DNA of 64,000 nt. Source: Tissierella sp. Yu-01. Its GTDB lineage: Bacteria > Bacillota > Clostridia > Tissierellales > Tissierellaceae. The position numbers were made by a program, and so were the translations under genes. Every line of letters begins with the position of its first letter. The first letter of the stretch is position 1. This document shows positions 26,456 through 35,214 of the stretch, piece by piece. The notes beneath the pieces are model-generated. The model was not told the DNA's origin. It made no database searches and saw nothing but the letters and a program-made list of their open reading frames with translations. The stretch is from positions 2,044,566 to 2,108,565 of the forward strand of contig NZ_CP120677.1 of assembly GCF_029537395.1 (NCBI RefSeq), written 5' to 3'.

Positions 26456-27412
26456 TTATCCCCCTATCTGATTCATATTTCGGGTTATATATTCTTTATC
26501 TTCCAAATGATGTTCCTCTTCCTTAGTCAGAATTGCATTACTTATTATTAATTTTATATTCTCTTTATTTCTTAGTGCATTCTTCAAATCAATTTCCCTA
26601 TTAGAATGAAGGCAAAGTTTAAGTTTTCCCGTTGAAGTTAGCCTAACTCTATTACAATTAGAGCAGAATTTACATGAGATCGGATTTATGATTCCAACTT
26701 TACCCTTACCATCAGGTAATTTAAAATAGGTGGCAGGCGATGATATATCTTCACTTTGAACCTTTTCAAGCTCCTTCACTGATTCTAGTACCTTACTATT
26801 TGGAATGAATTTATGGCTTGCAAAAGCTGCAGCCTCGCCTATAGGCATAAGCTCAATAAATCTTACATCCATTTTATATTCCTTAGTCAAGTTGACCATC
26901 TCAGGAATCTCATCATCATTAAATCCACCGATCAATACGGTATTTATTTTTATGGGTGTAAGACCAGCATCTTTTGCAGCTTCTATTCCATCTAAAACCT
27001 TAGAAAGTTCACCACCTCTAGTGATTTCCCTATATTTATCCTTGTCCAAGGTATCCAGACTAATATTTATTCTATTTAATCCAGCATCTCTTAACTCCTG
27101 TGCGTAATCTTTCAGCAAAGTTCCATTTGTAGTCATGGTTATTTCTTTTATACCATTTAATTTTGATATTTTAGAAATAAAATCTACTACACCAAGTCTT
27201 ACTAGAGGTTCTCCACCTGTTAATCTTATTTTATTTATTCCTAATTCTACAAATACTTTTATTAGCTCGAACATTTCCTCAAAGTTCAATATATCTTCAT
27301 GGTTAAGCTTGTTTACACCCTTTTCAGGCATACAGTATTCACATCTAAGATTGCATCTATCAGTTAATGAAATTCTAAGGTAATTTATTTCTCTTCCGAA
27401 GGAATCCTTCAT
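26456..27412 (-). CDS. moaA: GTP 3',8-cyclase
   Basis: A radical-SAM enzyme that starts pyranopterin synthesis from GTP. The 318-residue protein has the N-terminal cluster motif CNLRCEYCM, the GGEPL and TNGT segments, and the second cluster CKFCSNCNRVRLTSTGKLKLC near the C-terminus. It usually ends in GG, and here the C-terminus NQIGG keeps that. The ATG follows GATGGTGA, 10 bp after the moeA-PBP stop. Confidence 0.96.
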   Translation of the reverse strand: MKDSFGREINYLRISLTDRCNLRCEYCMPEKGVNKLNHEDILNFEEMFELIKVFVELGINKIRLTGGEPLVRLGVVDFISKISKLNGIKEITMTTNGTLLKDYAQELRDAGLNRINISLDTLDKDKYREITRGGELSKVLDGIEAAKDAGLTPIKINTVLIGGFNDDEIPEMVNLTKEYKMDVRFIELMPIGEAAAFASHKFIPNSKVLESVKELEKVQSEDISSPATYFKLPDGKGKVGIINPISCKFCSNCNRVRLTSTGKLKLCLHSNREIDLKNALRNKENIKLIISNAILTKEEEHHLEDKEYITRNMNQIGG

Positions 27413-27422
27413 ATTTTCACCA

Positions 27423-29309
27423 TCAATCTATCAAAATTATCTCTCCAGTATTTTTAAATCCATAGCCACCAAGAGATTCTAAAATGTTTTTAAATCTATC
27501 TGATTTGATAACATCTATAAATTTCTTTATTCTATCATCCTCTAATAATTCAAAGGTCACAAGGAAGTCATAGTCCTCATATGCAACTTCAATAAAATCA
27601 AGATTCATAGCCTTAGCTGCTGAATAAACACCTAGTCCAGTGGAAGCTGAACCTGTCATTACAGCAGTAGCAATAGCCATATGGGTATTTAACTCTCTTT
27701 GATATCCTCTTATCCCAGAAGTAACAATATTATTTAAGCCAAGGTGATAGTCTAATAGGACCCTTGTCCCAGCACCTCTTTGTCTATTTACATATACTAT
27801 ATCATCTCTAGTTAAATCCTTAAAGTTCTTTATATTCATTGGATTTCCCTTTTTCACAATGAATCCTTGCTGCCTTTGTACTCCTTTTATAAGAGCCATT
27901 TTTTGGCTTGGAAAATATTTCTTAACATAACTAATATTATATTCACCAGTATCCATATCTAAAAGATGAATTGGAGCTAAATGGCATTCACCTCTTTTTA
28001 AAGCCATTATACCACCAAGACTACCTACATGGCTTGAAGTAATTTTATGCATATCCCCAATAACATCCATAATTAAATCATGACTACCTATGGATACTAA
28101 AGAATTCTTTATATGGTTAAATGGTTTTAATAGCTCCACATCTAACATTTCCCCAGCTTCTACACCTTCTGAATTTCTAGGAATTGTTGCTATTCCGTCT
28201 GCTTTAACCAATGACATGCTTACTCCAGCTCCAGTGGAAATAGGAGTCGCAATTAACCTTCCATTTACTAATCCAAGGTTTACTCTGATAAGTTCTTTGT
28301 TCTTTAAAGATGATACTATTCTTTTTGATGATTGAGCTTTTACGAATAAGTTTTGAGTTTCTTCTGCACCAATATACTTTTGAATTAAAGGCTTAACAAA
28401 TACATCAACTGCTAAAAATGCTGATACAGGATATCCAGGTATACCTATAACGGGCTTATCTTGTATAATACCTAGAATAGTCGGTTTACCCGGTTTCATG
28501 GCAACGCCATGTATAACTACTTCACCAAGTTCTCTTATTAGCTTTACGGTATAATCCTTAGTTCCTGCAGAGGAACCAGCATTTATGAGAAGAATGTCAT
28601 TTTCCTCAACACCTTTAAGAATACTTTCTTTCAGTAATTCATAATCATCTATTTTTGGTGCATACCTATTTGGTATTCCACCTAATTCCTTTACCATACC
28701 TTCAAAAACTCTTGAATTAGAGTCTATTATTTTTCCATCCTTAACTTCATCTATGTTTTCCACTATCTCCGATCCTGTTGGTAAAATCCCTACTTTAGGC
28801 TTCTTATATACCTTTAAGGTTTCAATACCACCAGAGATTAAAGCTCCTAAATCAATAGGTCTGATTTTATGTTTAGATGGAATTATCATCTCTGTAGCAA
28901 CTATATCCTCACCTATTTGCCTAATATGCTGCCAAGGATAGACGGATTTAAGAATTTGAACCTTCCCATCATCAAGTTGAATAACATCCTCAATCATAAT
29001 TACAGCATCATATGGATCCACTATTTGATTCCCAGTATTTACATACATATAATCTTTGTCAAGCTCTAAGGTTAATGGATTATTTTCAGATGCCTTATCA
29101 GTATTCTTAGATATAACAGCAATTCCGTCCATGGCAGATGCATTGTAGCTCGGAGATGAAATCCTCGCAAATATAGGTTCGAATGTAACTCTATTTAATG
29201 ATTCAACAACATCAACCTCTTCATAATACAACTTTGTCTTTAATTTGTCAAAGTATTTCATCTTGGCAACTTCTACATCAATATTATCTATATAAGTATT
29301 CCTATCCAT
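27423..29309 (-). CDS. MoeA fused to a periplasmic-binding-like domain
   Basis: A 628-residue fusion. Residues 1-400 are MoeA, which inserts molybdate or tungstate into the dithiolene, shown by SPSYNASAMDGIAV, VGILPTGSEIV, INAGSSAGTKDYT and the MKPGKPTILGI region. Residues about 410-628 form a PBP-like substrate-binding domain beginning IGSHDLIMDVIGDMH, of the kind seen in LysR effectors, with VNRQRGAGTRVLLDYHL. There is no signal peptide, so it works in the cytosol. This domain may select oxyanion or cofactor. The same operon also holds a plain moeA upstream, across a 245-bp gap. Confidence 0.9.
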   Translation of the reverse strand: MDRNTYIDNIDVEVAKMKYFDKLKTKLYYEEVDVVESLNRVTFEPIFARISSPSYNASAMDGIAVISKNTDKASENNPLTLELDKDYMYVNTGNQIVDPYDAVIMIEDVIQLDDGKVQILKSVYPWQHIRQIGEDIVATEMIIPSKHKIRPIDLGALISGGIETLKVYKKPKVGILPTGSEIVENIDEVKDGKIIDSNSRVFEGMVKELGGIPNRYAPKIDDYELLKESILKGVEENDILLINAGSSAGTKDYTVKLIRELGEVVIHGVAMKPGKPTILGIIQDKPVIGIPGYPVSAFLAVDVFVKPLIQKYIGAEETQNLFVKAQSSKRIVSSLKNKELIRVNLGLVNGRLIATPISTGAGVSMSLVKADGIATIPRNSEGVEAGEMLDVELLKPFNHIKNSLVSIGSHDLIMDVIGDMHKITSSHVGSLGGIMALKRGECHLAPIHLLDMDTGEYNISYVKKYFPSQKMALIKGVQRQQGFIVKKGNPMNIKNFKDLTRDDIVYVNRQRGAGTRVLLDYHLGLNNIVTSGIRGYQRELNTHMAIATAVMTGSASTGLGVYSAAKAMNLDFIEVAYEDYDFLVTFELLEDDRIKKFIDVIKSDRFKNILESLGGYGFKNTGEIILID

Positions 29310-29372
29310 AAAATCACCCTCCTTATCAATTCAATTTGTTTTTATAACGTTTATTATGGTAATAGAAATATA

Positions 29373-29540
29373 GTGAACATTTGCAGGACTTGATAGAATT
29401 CTTAGTGAATGTAGTTGAAAAACCGTAAGCAGCTTTCACGTCCCTATAGCCTGACCTTTAAGAGAATTGAAAGCTGTAGGATTTTCAATGGAATGAGCTT
29501 TAGAATTCTTCAAGTCCGAAACGGTGAACGGTTTTCTAGT
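29373..29540. repeat. Large imperfect inverted repeat between the two moeA genes
   Basis: The 245-bp gap holds GTGAAC and GGACTTGA-TAGAATTC on the left and TAGAATTC-TTCAAGTCC-GAAACGGTGAAC on the right, with a further inner pair AGCTTTCA/TGAAAGCT at 29431 and 29469. Arms of roughly 65 nt fold back on each other with interruptions. It may be a small non-autonomous element or a structured RNA in the polycistronic message; neither is proved. Confidence 0.6.
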
Positions 29541-29554
29541 ATCATAATAAACAA

Positions 29555-30781
29555 CTATAATAAATAAACAATCCTTTCTTCTCCCTTATATATCCCTTCC
29601 TCGTGTTCCTTAATCACGATATATCCTTGCGATTCTGATAACAATGATATCATTCCTGACTTTCCAAAGGTTGGAGTAGCATAATATTTATCTCCATCTT
29701 GCCTTAGTCGTACCATATGATAAGTTGTCTTTCCTGGAGAAGATGGAAAATTGTATTCAGTTATAGCTTTTACCTGTGGCAATATTTCATTATTTCCTAA
29801 CTTTCCTCTTATATATTCTTCAACTATAGCCTTAAAGACTACTATTGAGGATACAGGATGTCCTGGTAATCCCATGATAAGCTTACCATTACCTTCTCCT
29901 ACAATGGTAGGCTTTCCTGGTTTAATAGCCAATCCATGGACTAATACTCCTTTTCCTCCGAAGGAAGCTATGACCTTATCAGTATAGTCCCTTGTACCTA
30001 CTGAGCTGCCTCCTGAAAGCAGTACTACATCCGCTAGTTCTAATCCCTTATCTACCTCTGACCTTAAAAGATCATAATCATCCTTTACTATATTCTTCCC
30101 AACAACTTCACAGCCTAGTTTTTCTATTAATGAATATAAGGCATAGGTATTTATATCCCTTACTTTTCCAAGGCTTAATTCTTCATCTATATCTATTATT
30201 TCATCTCCAGTAGAGATTATATAAAATCTAGGTTTTTTATAAACATTTACCTTGGATATTCCAAGGCTTGCTAAAACACCAATTGCCTCAGGACTAAGTT
30301 TCATACCCCTTTTAAGAGCAATGTCTCCTTTTCTAATATCATCTCCCTTGAATATAATATTTTCTCCTTTAGAGATTGGCTTATATAATAAAAGAGTTTC
30401 ATCATCCATTAACTCTGTATTTTCAATCATAATAACTCCAGTTGCATTAGACGGAAGCATCCCCCCTGTTGGAGTATAAATTGCCTGACCACTGATTATA
30501 TCAGATTTAGGATTTTCACCCATTCTAACCTCACCCATTACCGTCAATATACTTGGGATAGAAGCTGTTGCCCCATGACTATCCTCCACTATAATACTAT
30601 AACCGTCTACAGTAGAACGGTTGAATTCAGGCACATCTATTTCAGATATAATATCATCAGCTAAAATTCTATCTGTCGAATTTAATAAATCCACTGTTTC
30701 AAATTCAAAATTATAATTAAAAAAGTTTTTCTTTATTATTTCATTTGCTTCATCTATGGTTACTACATTAAAAAAATCCAT
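29555..30781 (-). CDS. moeA: Molybdopterin molybdenumtransferase
   Basis: A 408-residue stand-alone MoeA with FNRSTVDGYSI, the YIISTGDEII and VLLSGGSSVGTRDYTDKVIA active-site parts, HGLAIKPGKPTIVG and a C-terminal domain IV. It inserts the oxyanion into adenylated pyranopterin and partners MogA. It follows tupC directly, with no spacing. Two MoeA paralogues in one cluster is also reported for other tungsten users, where one may serve tungsten and the other molybdenum. Confidence 0.94.
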   Translation of the reverse strand: MDFFNVVTIDEANEIIKKNFFNYNFEFETVDLLNSTDRILADDIISEIDVPEFNRSTVDGYSIIVEDSHGATASIPSILTVMGEVRMGENPKSDIISGQAIYTPTGGMLPSNATGVIMIENTELMDDETLLLYKPISKGENIIFKGDDIRKGDIALKRGMKLSPEAIGVLASLGISKVNVYKKPRFYIISTGDEIIDIDEELSLGKVRDINTYALYSLIEKLGCEVVGKNIVKDDYDLLRSEVDKGLELADVVLLSGGSSVGTRDYTDKVIASFGGKGVLVHGLAIKPGKPTIVGEGNGKLIMGLPGHPVSSIVVFKAIVEEYIRGKLGNNEILPQVKAITEYNFPSSPGKTTYHMVRLRQDGDKYYATPTFGKSGMISLLSESQGYIVIKEHEEGIYKGEERIVYLL

Positions 30782-31414
30782 TTAGTCACTCACCCTTCCA
30801 AAGTTAAGGTAAATTATATCATTGCAAATTCTTTGAGCTTGGTCTAGATTATGGGTTACAATAAGTACAGTACCTTTTGTTTCTTCATTAAATCTAACAA
30901 TTTCTCTTTCCAATACCTTTATTGACTCAGGATCTATATTTGATGTTGGTTCATCTAAAAGCAACAATTTTGGTCTAAATACTAAAGCTCTTGCCAAGGC
31001 TACCTTTTGACTTTCTCCTCCAGATAATTGGTGTCCTCTTTTGTCAATTAAATCTGCTATTTCTAATCTTTTTATAACCTCGTCTACTAATTCTTTTATT
31101 TTATCCTTATGTATCTTTCTTAATTTCAATGGATAAGCAATATTATCATAAACCTTTCTTCTAAATAGGTATGGCTTTTGAAATACATAGGTCATATTCC
31201 TAGCAACATCCTTGTTAAGAGGTTCACCATTATAGCTTACTTTTCCATGAAAATCCCTATCTATTCCACTAATTGTATTTAAAAGAGTACTTTTACCTGA
31301 ACCATTAGGTCCTGTAATACCTGTTATTTTACCTTCTTCTACCGTTAACAAAGGAATATCTAGAATAGCCTTATCTCCATATTTTTTATGTAAATTCTCT
31401 ATATTAAGCTCCAT
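30782..31414 (-). CDS. tupC: Tungstate/molybdate ABC transporter ATPase
   Basis: A 210-residue ATPase with Walker A GPNGSGKST, Q-loop YVFQKPYLFRRKV, signature LSGGESQK and Walker B LLLDEPTSNID. It lacks the C-terminal TOBE domain that ModC uses to sense molybdate, consistent with TupC. It is one base away from tupB and adjacent to moeA. The substrate call rests on TupA and on the operon. Confidence 0.88.
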   Translation of the reverse strand: MELNIENLHKKYGDKAILDIPLLTVEEGKITGITGPNGSGKSTLLNTISGIDRDFHGKVSYNGEPLNKDVARNMTYVFQKPYLFRRKVYDNIAYPLKLRKIHKDKIKELVDEVIKRLEIADLIDKRGHQLSGGESQKVALARALVFRPKLLLLDEPTSNIDPESIKVLEREIVRFNEETKGTVLIVTHNLDQAQRICNDIIYLNFGRVSD

Positions 31415-31415
31415 C

Positions 31416-32105
31416 CTAATCCTCCTGACTATAGGAATATATAAAGCTATTTATTCCAAATGATATGATAATAAGTATTATACCCAGGGCAATAGCCATG
31501 GGATAGTCTCCCATTGAATTCATCATTGATATTGTAGTTGTAATTACTCTAGTGTGTCCCTTTATATTTCCACCGACTATCATAACTGCTCCAACCTCAG
31601 AGATTGCCCTTGAAAAAGCTGTAGCTATATTCACCAATATATCTACTTTCAATTCCCTAATTATCAAAATTATTGAATCAATTTTACTTCCTCCTAGTGT
31701 AAATGCTACTTTATCAATTATTGCGCCTCTATTCTTTGCTAGATTATATGTTAGTCCAAGTATAAGAGGTATTACCAATAGTGTCTGAGCAATTATCATA
31801 GCCTTAGGTGTATACATTAAATCTAAATATCCTAAAGGACCTCTTCTAGACAATAGTATTGCAACAACAAGCCCAACTATAACTGAAGGGACACTCATGG
31901 ATGTATATATTATCCTGGAGACCATTCTTTTCCCTTTAAAATTCTTTAACCCAAAATAAATCCCGACAGGAATAAATACAAAAGAAGCAAGAATAGCAGC
32001 TGTTGTTGACACAAAGAGGGACAATATAATAATCTTAAAAACCTCTGAATCAAAACTTATTAATAATTTTAATGCTTCTGAAAATCCTTGTAATATGTAG
32101 TCCAT
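31416..32105 (-). CDS. tupB: Tungstate ABC transporter permease
   Basis: A 229-residue inner-membrane permease with five or six helices and the BPD-type EAA-like loop in VAFTLGGSKIDSIILIIRELK. The SVPSVIVGLVVAILLSRRGPLG stretch is typical of TupB. ATG 32105 follows GAAGGTGA. An inserted repeat element separates it from tupA, which is unusual for this transporter. Confidence 0.88.
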   Translation of the reverse strand: MDYILQGFSEALKLLISFDSEVFKIIILSLFVSTTAAILASFVFIPVGIYFGLKNFKGKRMVSRIIYTSMSVPSVIVGLVVAILLSRRGPLGYLDLMYTPKAMIIAQTLLVIPLILGLTYNLAKNRGAIIDKVAFTLGGSKIDSIILIIRELKVDILVNIATAFSRAISEVGAVMIVGGNIKGHTRVITTTISMMNSMGDYPMAIALGIILIIISFGINSFIYSYSQED

Positions 32106-32133
32106 GAGATCACCTTCTTCCTTAAATGCAGTG

Positions 32134-32226
32134 AAACCCGAGATTCTTCACTATGGTTCAGCATGACACGTCTTGCCATCCCCTGTGTGCCCGTATGGGT
32201 AAGCGTAGCCGAGGGATCTCGGGTTT
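32134..32226. repeat. Intergenic inverted-repeat element inside the tup operon
   Basis: A 93-bp sequence bounded by AAACCCGAGAT and ATCTCGGGTTT. Its right end, read on the minus strand, agrees at 23 of 24 bases with the sequence at 35405-35428, so this is a repeated family in the genome. No coding capacity. Confidence 0.7.
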
Positions 32227-32240
32227 AGTTATTCATTGAA

Positions 32241-33143
32241 TTATTCAGCATTTGGTATAAACAATGGTTGTCCGTATTCCTCTACGCCGAATTCTTCTAT
32301 TAATGTTTGTCCTTTTTCTGAAATCATCCAGTTCATGAATTCCATTGCACCCTCATTGTTTATATTGTCATTTTTATCTGGATTAACAGGGATGATACCA
32401 TATTGATTGAATAGATTGTCATCACCTTCAATTACTATTTCTAAGTCAAGATTATCTCTTTGTGCTAGATATGTAGCTCTATCAGAAATGGTATAACCTT
32501 GCTTTTCACTGGCAATTCTTAGAACATCACCCATACCTGCTCCTGCTGATAAATACCATTCGCCAGCTGGTTCAATTTCTGCTACTTTCCATATTGATAG
32601 TTCCTTTTTATGTGTTCCAGAATCGTCTCCACGAGATACAAAAGTTGCACCATGAGCTGATATAGCCTTAAGTCCTTCTACTATATCATTTGGGAATTGA
32701 GTCTTTAATTCCAATACATCGTCATTAGGACCAACTAAAATATAGTCATTATACATTACATCATGTCTTTCAGTTCCATGACCTTCTTCCACAAATATAA
32801 GTTCATCAGACTTTGCATGTACTAAAAGAATATCAGCTTCTCCATCTCTACCCATTTGTAATGCCTTTCCAGTTCCTACTGCAACGGTTTTCACCTCTAT
32901 TCCAGTATCCTCTGTGAATAATGGAAGTAAGAAGTCCAATAGACCTGAGTCTTGAGTACTTGTAGTTGTTGAAAGTATAATACTTCCCTTTTCTTCTGGT
33001 TGCGCTGATGGTTCTTCAGCTGGAGCCTCGGTCACTGGTGCTTCAGCAGGTTCTTCTGCTGGCCCCTCTGGAGTTTGTGAACATCCAACTAACATTGATA
33101 AGATTAACAAGAGACTTAATACTGATAGTAATACTTTTTTCAT
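32241..33143 (-). CDS. tupA: Tungstate-binding lipoprotein
   Basis: A 300-residue substrate-binding protein that captures tungstate outside the membrane. It has a lipoprotein signal with lipobox LVGC, an acidic Pro/Ala/Glu linker, then the TupA hallmark LSTTTSTQDSGLLDFLLP, followed by AVGTGKALQMGRDGEADILL, HGTERHDVMYNDYI and SRGDDSGTHKKEL. The TTTS segment belongs to the oxyanion site and separates TupA from ModA. ATG 33143 follows AAGGAGAG by 8 bp; upstream GTG 33152 is too close to that site. A leader with a terminator lies just upstream. Confidence 0.95.
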   Translation of the reverse strand: MKKVLLSVLSLLLILSMLVGCSQTPEGPAEEPAEAPVTEAPAEEPSAQPEEKGSIILSTTTSTQDSGLLDFLLPLFTEDTGIEVKTVAVGTGKALQMGRDGEADILLVHAKSDELIFVEEGHGTERHDVMYNDYILVGPNDDVLELKTQFPNDIVEGLKAISAHGATFVSRGDDSGTHKKELSIWKVAEIEPAGEWYLSAGAGMGDVLRIASEKQGYTISDRATYLAQRDNLDLEIVIEGDDNLFNQYGIIPVNPDKNDNINNEGAMEFMNWMISEKGQTLIEEFGVEEYGQPLFIPNAE

Positions 33144-33205
33144 AATTACCACTCTCCTTTTGTTTTTTGAGGTATACGCAGTCGAATCCTTTGAATTCTT
33201 TGCGT

Positions 33206-33232
33206 AAAAAAAACAGCCTTAAGAAAGGCTGT
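33206..33232 (-). terminator. Terminator in the leader of tupA
   Basis: ACAGCCTT/AAGGCTGT with eight following T on the minus strand. It lies between fdhD and tupA within one gene string, so it either ends fdhD transcripts or acts as a conditional stop for tupABC and the genes after it. Confidence 0.85.
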
Positions 33233-33311
33233 GTATATCTTCCTTTCCAAATAACGGGAGGCAATAGGATTTCTCCTTATACCTATAGGCTTGTCTTCAT
33301 GACCATGGGCT
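33233..33311 (-). ncRNA. Possible molybdenum/tungsten-cofactor riboswitch
   Basis: The 79 nt between the fdhD stop and the terminator read, on the minus strand, through CCTATAGG, AGGAG, CCTAT, GCCTCCCG and TTTGGAAAGGAAG, with several complementary pieces (ATAGG/CCTAT; CTTC/GAAG). GCCTCCCG resembles what I remember of the Moco RNA motif, and the place (immediately before a terminator and the tungstate uptake genes) suits it. I cannot fold it into the full consensus by eye. Confidence 0.35.
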
Positions 33312-34094
33312 TTAGAAGTTTAAGCTCGGAAAACTTGTGTAGATATTCATTTTTTCACCTCTTGCAAATCCTATCAATAATATATTTAACTCCCTGGCCA
33401 TATCTATAGCCAGACTAGTAGGAGCCGAACGTGATATTATTGCTGGTATTCCTCGTTTAGCTGTCTTTATCAGCATTTCTGAGGAAATTCTACCACTTGT
33501 AATTACTAATTTATCTGATAAATCTAAGTCTTCAATAAATGCCCTTCCTAATATTTTATCTAATGCATTATGTCTTCCAATATCTTCTTCAAAATATAAA
33601 ATCTCATTTCTATGACAAAGAGCACAACTATGTACTCCGCCAGTGTTTAGAAACAATTCGGATTTATGATTGAACTCTTTAGTTAATTGTATCACATTAT
33701 CTATATCTAGTGGTAACGATTTCTCAATTTTCTTAGATTTAAAGGAGTCCAATACATTATAGAATACTGTACCCTTTCCACAACCTGAAGTTATGGTTCT
33801 CTTACCTACTAATTTTTCATTTAAGGTTTTACGGTATTTCAGGTATACATATACCCTTCCTTTTTCCTCATCTAAATGAATTCTATCTATTGATTCAATG
33901 GAATCAATATAACTCTCCGAATAAAGAAATCCTATAGCTAGTTCCTTAAGTGATTTTGGAGTACATAGAAGGGTTATTAGTTCTTCATCATCTATAAAAA
34001 TGGTAAAGGGATATTCATTTATTACTTGGTCTTCAACCTGTTCTGAAATATCCCCTTTAATTTTCATTATATTATATTTCTTAATTATTTCCAC
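33312..34094 (-). CDS. fdhD: Formate dehydrogenase sulfurtransferase
   Basis: A 260-residue FdhD, which transfers sulfur from a cysteine desulfurase to the metal centre of formate dehydrogenase; without it the enzyme is inactive. Family blocks are visible: PKSLKELAIGFLYSE, TSGCGKGTVFY, HSCALCHRNEILYFEEDIGR with HNALDKILGRA, and the closing SAPTSLAIDMARELNILLIG. The usual CxxC reads CGKG here, so only the first Cys is kept, the residue thought to be essential. I choose GTG 34094, one base after the mobA stop and 8 bp from GGAG; a TTG at 34112 would overlap mobA. Confidence 0.93.
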   Translation of the reverse strand: MEIIKKYNIMKIKGDISEQVEDQVINEYPFTIFIDDEELITLLCTPKSLKELAIGFLYSESYIDSIESIDRIHLDEEKGRVYVYLKYRKTLNEKLVGKRTITSGCGKGTVFYNVLDSFKSKKIEKSLPLDIDNVIQLTKEFNHKSELFLNTGGVHSCALCHRNEILYFEEDIGRHNALDKILGRAFIEDLDLSDKLVITSGRISSEMLIKTAKRGIPAIISRSAPTSLAIDMARELNILLIGFARGEKMNIYTSFPSLNF

Positions 34095-34095
34095 G

Positions 34096-34701
34096 TTATC
34101 TACTCCATCCAACAGTACTAAGATAGTTATTTAAATCTTCTCGTGTATTCAGATTCAAAAACATATCCCAATTTGAACTAAAACTTCTAGCTTCATTTTC
34201 TGGAATATAGGTAATATTCAATCCACTTAACATTCCATTTATTGACCTTCTATTAAGCTTCAAATATTCTTCTATATGAGTAATTAAACTCACTGAATAA
34301 TAGCTGCTAAATGGCTCTATCCATTCTCCAAATTCCGTAACACAACCATAAGAATTCGAATCAGCTATTCTTTCTTTCATATGTCTTATATATTCCATAT
34401 TTATATTTGGCATATCACAAGCTACTACAAAGGCATATTTACTGGAAGATAACTTCAATCCTGCATGTATTCCTCCAAGAGGCCCTTTATTCTTTAGAAT
34501 GTCCTTAGTTATTTTATGTGAAAGTCCAATATATAACTCAGGTCTATTAGTAACAATTATAATATCATCAAATTCTTTATTAAGTTTATGAATTAGACTA
34601 TCCATTAGTCTTCTCTCATCTATCTTTAATAACTGTTTATCGAAGCCCATTCTACTGCTTTTTCCGCCTGCCAATATTATTGCTGTACCAAATTTTTTCA
34701 T
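34096..34701 (-). CDS. mobA: Molybdenum cofactor guanylyltransferase
   Basis: This enzyme attaches GMP to the pyranopterin, giving the bis-MGD form required by formate dehydrogenases. The 201-residue protein has the nucleotide-binding LAGGKSSRMGFDKQLLKI and KGPLGGIHAGLKLSSSKYAF segments and the metal-site ACDMPN. ATG 34701 is preferred over GTG 34710 because of spacing from AGGTTG. It lies 12 bp after mogA. Confidence 0.93.
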   Translation of the reverse strand: MKKFGTAIILAGGKSSRMGFDKQLLKIDERRLMDSLIHKLNKEFDDIIIVTNRPELYIGLSHKITKDILKNKGPLGGIHAGLKLSSSKYAFVVACDMPNINMEYIRHMKERIADSNSYGCVTEFGEWIEPFSSYYSVSLITHIEEYLKLNRRSINGMLSGLNITYIPENEARSFSSNWDMFLNLNTREDLNNYLSTVGWSR

Positions 34702-34713
34702 ATTTATCACAAC

Positions 34714-35202
34714 CTATCTAGCACACTCATTAGCCTTACCTGTAAGTATCTCTAGACCATGATGAATACTATCCAACACATAATCTAATGATTCCTTAAC
34801 AGCCTTTGGACTACCAGGCATATTTACTATAAGGGTATCATTTCTAATTCCGGAAACTGCCCTAGACAACATAGCCCTAGGTGTAATACTAAGACTATTA
34901 TATCTTATAGCCTCTGCAATACCATTGGCTAACCTCGTAAATACCTTCATACTTGCCTCTGGAGTCACATCTCTTTTACTAAAGCCTGTTCCTCCTGTAG
35001 TGAGTATTAAATCCACTTTTAGCTCATCAGACATATATACCATTTCTTTTATTAGTGCTTCTTCTTCATCAGGAACTATAATTTGTCTTAATACCTTATA
35101 TCCTTTATTAGTTACAATATCATTTATAACTTTTCCTGATAAATCTTCTCGTTCACCCTTTGATCCTTTATCACTAGATGTGATTATTCCTACTGTAAAC
35201 AT
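34714..35202 (-). CDS. mogA: Molybdopterin adenylyltransferase (MogA/MoaB family)
   Basis: A 162-residue protein that adenylates molybdopterin before metal insertion. It shows LILTTGGTGFSKRDVTPEAS, RYNSLSITPRAMLSRAVSGI and VNMPGSPKAVKESLDYVL. Start ATG 35202 follows GAGGTG. It is the first of the cofactor genes after a 297-bp repeat-rich gap that separates them from fdhA; on this evidence they could be read through from fdh or have their own promoter. Confidence 0.92.
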   Translation of the reverse strand: MFTVGIITSSDKGSKGEREDLSGKVINDIVTNKGYKVLRQIIVPDEEEALIKEMVYMSDELKVDLILTTGGTGFSKRDVTPEASMKVFTRLANGIAEAIRYNSLSITPRAMLSRAVSGIRNDTLIVNMPGSPKAVKESLDYVLDSIHHGLEILTGKANECAR

Positions 35203-35214
35203 ATTAACACCTCA

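Noticed and set aside
29373..29540. Moco riboswitch between the two moeA genes
   Set aside because: The segment is a simple long fold-back without the GCCTCCC-type core, and it lies mid-operon without a terminator.
33043..33264. Minus-strand 73-codon frame overlapping the tupA start
   Set aside because: It crosses the terminator and the lipoprotein signal of tupA in another frame, without a ribosome site.
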